Shown: one piece after another, positions 1 to 4,972 of the stretch | Layout of the letters: every line of letters begins with the position of its first letter | Numbering within the stretch: the stretch's first letter is position 1 | Assembly (NCBI GenBank): GCA_031281815.1 | Contig: JAITEY010000178.1 | Span: forward strand, 1 to 5,409 | Length of the DNA stretch: 5,409 nucleotides | Reading direction: 5' to 3' | DNA from: Desulfovibrio sp. | GTDB lineage: Bacteria > Desulfobacterota > Desulfovibrionia > Desulfovibrionales > Desulfovibrionaceae | Translations under genes and position numbers: made by a program | The notes under the pieces: model-generated | Database searches by the model: none | Told to the model about the DNA's origin: nothing | The model's input: only the letters and a program-made list of their open reading frames with translations

Positions 1-43
1 AACGCATGGCAGCTACCTCATGAATTTGCGCCGTCGGACGCAT
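1..43 (-). CDS. Start of an unidentified gene, cut by the window edge
   Basis: Only 14 codons are visible, reading MRPTAQIHEVAAMR before the sequence ends, with no stop. The case for a real gene rests on the start: ATG at 43-41 is preceded by AAGGAGG (55-49 on the minus strand) with a 5-base spacer, a near-ideal ribosome binding site, and it lies downstream of and in the same direction as the Fe-S protein gene. The visible residues do not identify a family. They do not match the N-terminus expected of hybrid cluster protein, which would begin with a Cys-rich motif. The ribosome binding site lies inside a predicted hairpin (45-66), described separately. The 170-base gap upstream leaves room for its own promoter, but I found no convincing -35/-10 pair. 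It could still be a chance ATG. Confidence 0.45.
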   Translation of the reverse strand, partial: MRPTAQIHEVAAMR

Positions 44-213
44 GGGAGCCTCCTTTTTGGGGCTCCTCATCGGTCAAATCATGTGCTACCTAAGTCGGTC
101 ATACCATCTGCTCGCGACACAGCCCTTTGGATACACTTGCCGTCAACGAGAGAATCCAGTAGAAGAGATAATGACTTATTGTCCCGCAGTTGGATGGTTA
201 AAATACGTCACCG
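44..213. other. Intergenic spacer after the Fe-S protein gene
   Basis: These 170 bases have a lower GC content than the genes around them. No T-tailed terminator follows the Fe-S gene on the minus strand, so readthrough into the next gene is possible. A 17-base imperfect palindrome, GATAATGACTTATTGTC, lies at 167-183, and a TTGACG that resembles a -35 box lies on the minus strand near 147-142 without a matching -10. Apart from these and the hairpin at 45-66 I see nothing in it. Confidence 0.5.
45..66 (-). promoter_or_regulatory. Hairpin that buries the ribosome binding site of the downstream gene
   Basis: On the minus strand GGAGCC (66-61) pairs with GGCTCC (50-45). Inside this, CC (60-59) pairs with GG (53-52) across a five-A loop, leaving one bulged A. 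The result is an 8-bp GC-rich stem whose 3' arm contains the GGAGG of the ribosome binding site and ends one base before the ATG. Such a fold would hinder ribosome access unless it is opened. The base pairing is seen directly; a regulatory role is inference. It has no T-run on the minus strand, so it does not look like an ordinary terminator. Confidence 0.4.
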
Positions 214-978
214 TTACATGCCGAGCCGGTGCAGCACTTTCAATTCTCCGCTTATTCCTTCAGGGCGGTTATTATCCGAAATTTTACCGTCTGTCGTGAT
301 GCAGACCACCTGTCGGGAAACCATCCTGCCGCAGTTCGCAAGCTCTGTTATCACTGCGTTTTCGATGCCTCCGCAGCAGGGAACATCCATACGCGCGACG
401 GTAACGGACGTGATGTTGTTGGACTGTAGTATAGCGGACAGCTTTTCCGAATAATTCGTCGCATCCAGTTTGGGGCAGCCGATAATCGTAATCTTGTTTC
501 GCATGAACGCGTTGTGAAAATTGCCGTGCGCGTAGGCGGCGCAGTCGGCGGCTACAAGCAGGTGAGCCCCGTCGAAGTACGGCGCATTGACCGGAACCAG
601 TTTGATTTGCACCGGCCATTGATGCAGGCGGCTGCCCATATGCTCAGCCGTTTCGGTGGCCTCTCCGGGAGCGTCCGCAGTCCGTTCGAAGGTCCGGGCG
701 TTGGAGCCGGGGCATCCGCACGGCAATGCAGCCTCGGCAATTGCGCCCACGCGGGCCGTGACGGCAGCTTCGTCATACGGCGCGGCTTCGCGCTCTTCAA
801 AGCTTACGGCTCCGGTCGGGCAGACGGGCAGACAAGCGCCCAATCCGTCGCAATAATCATCCCGCAGGAGTTTCGCCTTGTTGTTTTCCAACGCGATCGC
901 CCCCTCACGGCACGCGGTCACGCACCGGCCGCAGCCGTTACATTTCTCTTCATCTATTGTTATAATGCTGCGGCGCAT
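214..978 (-). CDS. 4Fe-4S ferredoxin-type protein with Cys-rich C-terminal domain (hcp-associated family)
   Basis: Cytoplasmic Fe-S protein of 254 residues, probably in electron transfer; its partner is unknown. The N-terminal 60 residues form a two-cluster ferredoxin module. Cluster 1 has C13, C16, C19 and C23 in CxxCxxCxxxC spacing. Cluster 2 has C43, C49 and C53-P, but the expected second Cys is Leu46 (motif CDGLGACLPVCP). A linker follows with a CGCPGS motif (C87, C89). The C-terminal domain (about 118-254) begins with RLHQWPVQIKLVPVNAPYFD and carries further cysteines in ADC (C146), GCPK (C168) and PCCGG (C201, C202). This layout matches a family common in Desulfovibrio and clostridia, annotated simply as 4Fe-4S or ferredoxin protein and, as I recall, often next to hcp; no hcp is visible here. 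The ATG at 978 is fixed by AAGGAGGA with a 7-base spacer. It follows the kinase gene by 47 bases with no terminator, so co-transcription is likely. Confidence 0.88.
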   Translation of the reverse strand: MRRSIITIDEEKCNGCGRCVTACREGAIALENNKAKLLRDDYCDGLGACLPVCPTGAVSFEEREAAPYDEAAVTARVGAIAEAALPCGCPGSNARTFERTADAPGEATETAEHMGSRLHQWPVQIKLVPVNAPYFDGAHLLVAADCAAYAHGNFHNAFMRNKITIIGCPKLDATNYSEKLSAILQSNNITSVTVARMDVPCCGGIENAVITELANCGRMVSRQVVCITTDGKISDNNRPEGISGELKVLHRLGM

Positions 979-985
979 GGTGTTG

Positions 986-993
986 TCCTCCTT
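986..993 (-). promoter_or_regulatory. Strong ribosome binding site of the Fe-S protein gene
   Basis: The minus strand reads AAGGAGGA here, seven bases before the ATG at 978. It decides the start codon and, lying in the 47-base gap after the kinase stop, lets the second gene of the unit be translated independently and probably more strongly than the kinase. Confidence 0.8.
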
Positions 994-1025
994 CCGAACC
1001 GGGAGTTGTTTCCGGATGTTTGCGG

Positions 1026-3986
1026 TTAATCCGCTTTTACGTCCTCTCCCGACACGGCGATGATGACCTCCAATGCTTGAGCGAAATCCGCCGTCAGGAT
1101 GTAATCGGCAATATCAGATACGATGCGGCTGTATTTCCCCGACAGCGGCAGGGCTTGCAGCCGCGCCGTCGCGGCGTCTGTCGCGTCGACGTCCCCCGCC
1201 TCCAGCGCTTCCCGCAATCGCGCAAAAGCCTGCAGCATTTCAGGGGTGATCTGTCCTTCATCGCCCGGGGAACGCGCCGCGGCCGTGAACTCCCCTATAC
1301 GCGACGTCAGCGCGCCGAGCTCTCGCCGGAATGCGGGGAGTCCGGCGCGGATCGCGGTCAGGTCCGCATCGCGGCCCGCCTTCTCCAGCAGGGCGGCCGT
1401 CTGCGACAAGTCGCCCGCGCCGATGTTGCTCAGGGCGCTTTTCAAGGCGTGCACCAAGGTGGTGAAGGGGCGAAGGGACGCTGTGTCGGGTGTTGAATCC
1501 AACAACGCGAACCCGGACTCTGTATCCCGACAAAACACTTCCAGCAAATCCAGATACCGTTCGAACGAACCGCCCATCCGCTCAATCCCGGTCGCGACAT
1601 CCAGTCCCGCAATGTCCGGCAGCGCCGTCCCGGACGGCACGGCGCAATCCGCCCCGTATGCTTCATCTTCCGACGCTTCGCGCTGCTTGTCCGCGGGAAT
1701 CCATTGTTTCAGCATCCCGTCCAGCCTGGATGTCTCTATGGGCTTGGAAAGGAAATCATTGAAGCCGTTCGCTAGAAACATCTCACGCATTCCGGCTACG
1801 GCATTGGCCGTAAGGGCGACAATGGGCATTGTCCGGCAGTAGTCCCGGTCCATCTCCCTGATGGCGCGGGTTGCTTCAACGCCGTCCATTTCCGGCATCA
1901 TGTGGTCCATCAGCACGAGGTCAAAGGGACGTTCCCGCACCAGTTCCGTAGCCGCGCGGCCGTTCAGGCAGGTGGTAACGCGCATCCTGTAAGGCATGAG
2001 CAGACCTTCGGCCACGAGAAGATTGCTTGCAAACTCGTCGACAATCAGCACCTCCGCTTCCGGCGCGGTAAAGGTGACCCGCTGCGTCTCCACGCGCGTA
2101 GCCGCCGCGTCGGCTATATCTCCCATCGGCGCTTTGTCGGCCACGGCCTGAAGCAGCGTCGCCGTAAAAACCGAGCCTTTGCCGTATTCGCTTCGTACCG
2201 TGATATCGCCGCGCATGGCTTTGCACAGGCTTTGGGCTATGACCAACCCGAGGCCCGTGCCCTCAATGCCGATGTTGCGCTTTTCGTCCAAACGCCGGAA
2301 CGCTTCAAACAGCCTCGGCAAATCGTTGCTTTTGATGCCGATGCCGCTGTCTTCCACCGTGAACGTCAGTCGTATCGTATCCTCCGCTGTGAAAGCGCCG
2401 GAAGCGGAAAATTTTATGAAACCCCGAGGCGTGTATTTCACGGCGTTGCCCAAAAGATTGAGCAGGATTTGCCTGACGCGGCGCGCATCGCCGAACATGC
2501 TGCACGGAATATCCGGGGAGATATCCGTAATCAGTTCAAGCGGCATATCCAGCATCCGGGCGCGGATGACGCTCAGGGTGTCATTCAGGAGCGAGGCCGT
2601 TTCATACGGCTCGGTAAGCAACGGCAGTTCGCCGGATTCGATTTTCGACAAGTCAAGGATATCGTTGATAATGGCCAGCAGACTCGCGCCGGCGGTCTTG
2701 ATGCCCATTATATATTCAAGCGCCTTCGGCTTGCCGTATTCTCGGCGCGCAAGCTCGCTCAACCCGATAATCGCGTTCATGGGCGTGCGAATCTCGTGAC
2801 TCGTGCGGGCAAGAAACTCCGATTTCGCTTTCGCGGCCTGTTCCGCCTTGAGCCGCTGAATGTGTTCGGACAAATCATGAAAACACATTGCCAAAAAATG
2901 CTCACTGCCCTGCGTAATATAATCCATCAGTATTGTACAATGCAATAGTGAACCGTCTTTCTTGATAAAGGTCGAATGATCGAATTTGATGTGCGTGTAC
3001 GAACGCAAAGCGGCAAGCGTCACGCTCCAGGTATAGGAAACTGTTTCCCCGGTATGCAGCGTTTCATAAAAGCGCCGAACACTTTTGCCGTGAAGTTCCG
3101 ACGGTTCGTCATACCCTAGAGCTTCGCATGTCGCCTGATTGACGTAGGTAAGCTTTCCTTGGAGATCACACCAGGCAACAGGTTCGGACAAGTTGTCCAC
3201 AGTCAGTTGCATGGCACGCATTTTTTGTCGGCTGCGAACTTCCTCCGTAATGTCCTTGAGTGTGTAAATTTCCAGCTTTCTGCCCCGGATAAAGTCGACA
3301 TTCGCCATCTTCCCGGACAAATCAATAATCCTGCCGTCCTTATGATGAATGGTCGCTTGATATTGCTGTCCGGTTTGTCGAACCGCGGCAACCAAATCAA
3401 CGAGCGCTTCCCAGTCTGCAAGATGGCGGGAAAAGAAATCTTCAATTTCTTTAAGTGGTTGACCAGAATGCAAAGCTTTTTCCCAGCCGGGGAAAATCGA
3501 AGAATACTTTGCGTTGCCCAAAGGTTCTTTGATGCCTTCTACAATTGTAAGAATAGCATCGTTGGATGCATTGATAACAGCGGTAATAATCTGAAGGCGT
3601 AATTGCAGATGCTCATCTTTCCTGCATTGTTCGGTAATATCACGATGAACCCATACTTCTGTTTCATATCCTTCAGCAGTTTTGACAGTTTTGCCGATAA
3701 CCTGTAATATACACCCATTTTTCAAATGTACTTTCACTTCGCGAAGTTCATGATTCAGGCGTACTTCGGCAATCGTGCCGATAAGTGCATCAACATTGAT
3801 AACATATTTTGAGTAAAAATCGCGAACTATATAAAGCGGGTCTTTATATCGTAATTTTTCCCATCCTGGAAACCATGTTGCATATACTGATGTAACATAC
3901 GGCTCTTCAGAAGCTTCCGACAGTGCGATTATGCCGTCCAGTGAGGCATCAAGGATGGCACTCAGGAATTGCTTATGTTTGCTCAT
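1026..3986 (-). CDS. PAS-domain hybrid sensor histidine kinase with receiver and HPt domains
   Basis: Soluble hybrid kinase of 986 residues that senses an unknown signal and passes phosphate His-Asp-His. Order: PAS unit 1 (about 1-120, ending WVHRDITEQ); PAS unit 2 (124-250, ending YTLKDITEE); PAS unit 3 (253-376, ending MCFHDLSEH); a short helical linker; HisKA with SHEIRTP and phospho-acceptor H397; HATPase with N-box NAVKYT (N514), G1 DSGIGI (D546) and G2 GTGLGL (576-581); receiver (about 645-764) with D650/E651, phospho-acceptor D694 in LMDHMMPEMDG, T726 and K748; HPt (about 795-900) with H846 in HALKS; and a helical tail (905-986). All catalytic residues are present. No membrane segment or signal peptide is seen, so sensing is cytoplasmic. 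PAS units 1 and 2 are clear duplicates sharing FPGWEK. There is no DNA-binding output domain, so the final target must be a separate response regulator not visible here. The ATG at 3986 has AAGAAGGA upstream with an 11-base spacer. GC content falls from about 73% near the HPt to about 38% in PAS unit 1. The ligand is unknown. Confidence 0.93.
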   Translation of the reverse strand: MSKHKQFLSAILDASLDGIIALSEASEEPYVTSVYATWFPGWEKLRYKDPLYIVRDFYSKYVINVDALIGTIAEVRLNHELREVKVHLKNGCILQVIGKTVKTAEGYETEVWVHRDITEQCRKDEHLQLRLQIITAVINASNDAILTIVEGIKEPLGNAKYSSIFPGWEKALHSGQPLKEIEDFFSRHLADWEALVDLVAAVRQTGQQYQATIHHKDGRIIDLSGKMANVDFIRGRKLEIYTLKDITEEVRSRQKMRAMQLTVDNLSEPVAWCDLQGKLTYVNQATCEALGYDEPSELHGKSVRRFYETLHTGETVSYTWSVTLAALRSYTHIKFDHSTFIKKDGSLLHCTILMDYITQGSEHFLAMCFHDLSEHIQRLKAEQAAKAKSEFLARTSHEIRTPMNAIIGLSELARREYGKPKALEYIMGIKTAGASLLAIINDILDLSKIESGELPLLTEPYETASLLNDTLSVIRARMLDMPLELITDISPDIPCSMFGDARRVRQILLNLLGNAVKYTPRGFIKFSASGAFTAEDTIRLTFTVEDSGIGIKSNDLPRLFEAFRRLDEKRNIGIEGTGLGLVIAQSLCKAMRGDITVRSEYGKGSVFTATLLQAVADKAPMGDIADAAATRVETQRVTFTAPEAEVLIVDEFASNLLVAEGLLMPYRMRVTTCLNGRAATELVRERPFDLVLMDHMMPEMDGVEATRAIREMDRDYCRTMPIVALTANAVAGMREMFLANGFNDFLSKPIETSRLDGMLKQWIPADKQREASEDEAYGADCAVPSGTALPDIAGLDVATGIERMGGSFERYLDLLEVFCRDTESGFALLDSTPDTASLRPFTTLVHALKSALSNIGAGDLSQTAALLEKAGRDADLTAIRAGLPAFRRELGALTSRIGEFTAAARSPGDEGQITPEMLQAFARLREALEAGDVDATDAATARLQALPLSGKYSRIVSDIADYILTADFAQALEVIIAVSGEDVKAD

Positions 3987-3997
3987 GGTAGATACTG

Positions 3998-4005
3998 TCC
4001 TTCTT
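3998..4005 (-). promoter_or_regulatory. Ribosome binding site of the hybrid kinase gene
   Basis: The minus strand reads AAGAAGGA, 11 bases before the ATG at 3986. The spacing is slightly long, so translation initiation is probably moderate. It supports the chosen start; no better ATG with a ribosome binding site lies nearby in frame. Confidence 0.6.
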
Positions 4006-4041
4006 ACCGATTTTTGTTGAAATCAGTAATGTATCTGAAAT

Positions 4042-4073
4042 ATGATACCGGAGAGAAAATCCATGCCGGCGCG
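4042..4073 (-). repeat. Degenerate second copy of the gltL 3' end
   Basis: On the plus strand ATGAT, three bases and then GGAGAGAAAATCCA (4042-4063) repeat the same words at the same spacing as 4254-4275 inside gltL, followed in both copies by GGCGCG after a gap of four bases here and one base in gltL. Translated on the minus strand this copy reads RAGMDFLSGII, against RAVDFLSKII at the GltL C-terminus, with a one-codon insertion that keeps frame. It then diverges and stops at 4025-4023. This is most simply a leftover of a duplicated gltL-type gene end. The shared words are seen directly; the origin is inference. Confidence 0.6.
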
Positions 4074-4095
4074 AGACATCGCCGCGTACAATATT

Positions 4096-4114
4096 GTTTA
4101 AGCGTTAATTAAAC
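4096..4114. promoter_or_regulatory. Inverted repeat, possible regulator site upstream of the kinase gene
   Basis: The 19-base element GTTTAAGCGTTAATTAAAC has perfect 6-base arms (4096-4101 and 4109-4114) around a 7-base centre. It lies about 110-130 bases upstream of the kinase start and downstream of the candidate promoter, where a bound repressor could act. It is AT-rich in an AT-rich region, so chance is a fair alternative, and no regulator is assigned. Confidence 0.25.
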
Positions 4115-4151
4115 ACATACTCCACACATTCTCATCAACTAAATTCTTTTT

Positions 4152-4195
4152 ATTTTACCCTGTTATTATAAACAGCGCAAGCTTGAAAACAGCAA
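4152..4195 (-). promoter_or_regulatory. Candidate promoter(s) for the kinase/Fe-S unit
   Basis: Two overlapping sigma70-like options are seen on the minus strand. One has a perfect TATAAT -10 (4170-4165) with a weak TTGCTG -35 (4195-4190) at a 19-base spacing. The other has TAAAAT (4157-4152) with TTGCGC (4180-4175) at the preferred 17 bases. The TATAAT sits in the centre of an inverted repeat with arms CTGTT and AACAG (4160-4175). This is the best promoter-like sequence between gltL and the kinase gene, but neither -35 is strong. Confidence 0.35.
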
Positions 4196-4218
4196 GTCCC
4201 GTCAAGGGAGCAGGCGGG

Positions 4219-4242
4219 CCGGCAGGCGGTATCGCCCGCCGG
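4219..4242 (-). terminator. GC-rich hairpin just after gltL, probable transcript end or 3' stabiliser
   Basis: Beginning four bases after the gltL stop, the minus strand reads CCGGCGGGCG, loop ATAC, then CGCCTGCCGG: a 10-bp stem with one G-U wobble. No T-run follows, so it is not a textbook intrinsic terminator. It may protect the 3' end or act with Rho. GGCGGGC (4240-4234) can instead pair with GCCCGCC (4219-4213), giving an alternative fold. Confidence 0.5.
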
Positions 4243-4246
4243 AACA

Positions 4247-4972
4247 TCAGTGAATGATCTTGGAGAGAAAATCCACGGCGCGCAGGGTTTGGGGGGTTTT
4301 GAAAAAAATCTCTTTGGGGGTATCTTCCACGATGCGTCCTTCGTCCATGAAGAGAATACGGTTGGCCACCCGGCGGGCGAAGCCCATTTCATGGGTAACG
4401 ACAATCATGGTCATGCCTTCCTCAGCCAAGGTGATCATGACCGTCAAGACTTCCTTGATCATTTCCGGGTCCAGGGCGCTGGTCGGTTCATCAAAGAGCA
4501 TGGCCACGGGGTCCATGCACAGGGCGCGGGCTATGGCCGCGCGTTGCTGCTGGCCGCCGGAGAGCCGGCTGGGGTGTTTGCGGGCGTGTTCCAGCATGCC
4601 TACTCGCTGGAGCAGGCTCAGGGCCTTTTCCTCAGCCTCTTCCTTCCCGCGTTTCAGTACCTTGCGCTGGGGAAGAAGGAGATTTTCCATGACGGTCAGA
4701 TGCGGGAACAGCTCAAAATGCTGGAAGACCATGCCCACTCTGGCGCGCAGCCCGGCCAGGTCCGTGCGTTTGTCGGTGACGGTGATCTTGTCCACGACAA
4801 TCTCGCCTTCCTGCACCGGTTCCAGCCCGTTGACGGTTTTAATCAGTGTGGATTTGCCGGAACCCGAGGGGCCGCAGACCACCACCACCTCGCCTTTCCT
4901 GATGCCGGCGCTGCATGCGTCCAGCACTTTGAAATGGCCGTACCATTTGGAAACGTTATCAAGATAAATCAT
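4247..4972 (-). CDS. gltL: Glutamate/aspartate ABC importer, ATP-binding subunit
   Basis: ATPase of a polar amino acid importer (PAAT family), bound to the inner face of the cytoplasmic membrane, which drives uptake by hydrolysing ATP. All expected motifs are present in 241 residues: aromatic A-loop (Y11), Walker A GPSGSGKST (34-42), Q-loop Q84 in VFQHFELFP, signature LSGGQQQR (137-144), Walker B MLFDEPTS with D161 and E162, D-loop SALD, and switch H194 in VVTHEMGFAR. The length and stretches such as VSKWYGHF, LIKTVNGLEPVQ and ALCMDP are strikingly like E. coli GltL, so glutamate/aspartate is a better guess than the generic glutamine GlnQ label. Its ATG shares one base with the stop of the upstream permease (TGATG), and there is no good ribosome binding site, so translation is probably coupled. 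Substrate specificity is set by a binding protein not in the window, so it stays an inference. Confidence 0.93.
   Translation of the reverse strand: MIYLDNVSKWYGHFKVLDACSAGIRKGEVVVVCGPSGSGKSTLIKTVNGLEPVQEGEIVVDKITVTDKRTDLAGLRARVGMVFQHFELFPHLTVMENLLLPQRKVLKRGKEEAEEKALSLLQRVGMLEHARKHPSRLSGGQQQRAAIARALCMDPVAMLFDEPTSALDPEMIKEVLTVMITLAEEGMTMIVVTHEMGFARRVANRILFMDEGRIVEDTPKEIFFKTPQTLRAVDFLSKIIH

Larger units (their letters stand above)
3987..4246. other. AT-rich intergenic region between gltL and the kinase gene
   Basis: These 260 bases separate two transcription units. From the gltL side they hold the gltL 3' hairpin, candidate promoter boxes, an inverted repeat (GTTTAA at 4096-4101 and TTAAAC at 4109-4114), a degenerate copy of the gltL 3' end (4042-4073), smaller inverted repeats (GTATC 4031-4035 with GATAC 4044-4048; GATTT 4009-4013 with AAATC 4020-4024) and the kinase ribosome binding site. 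If transcription starts near the candidate promoter, the kinase mRNA has a leader of roughly 160 bases. No full gene is present. Confidence 0.6.

Noticed and set aside
148..158. GAGAGAATCCA as a third copy of the gltL-end repeat
   Set aside because: Only 11 bases match and only if two bases are deleted; there is no matching flank or reading frame.
20..454. Plus-strand open frame covering the spacer and the end of the Fe-S gene
   Set aside because: It has no ribosome binding site, no recognisable domain and overlaps the confident Fe-S coding sequence in antisense.
1902..2948. Long open frame on the plus strand opposite the kinase gene
   Set aside because: It is antisense to well-supported HATPase and receiver coding sequence, reads as Arg/Gln/His-rich low-complexity protein without a family match, and arises from the high GC content.
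4023..4064. Thirteen-codon minus-strand frame starting MDFLSGII as a small protein
   Set aside because: It has no ribosome binding site and is better explained as the decayed copy of the gltL 3' end.
4054..4073. Sigma54-like promoter on the minus strand before the kinase gene
   Set aside because: A CGGCAT resembling the -24 element is present, but the required GC of the -12 element is missing.
4109..4135. Eight-codon minus-strand frame (MRMCGVCV) in the kinase leader, considered as a leader peptide
   Set aside because: It has no clear ribosome binding site and no attenuator-like fold with a T-run; frames this short are expected by chance.
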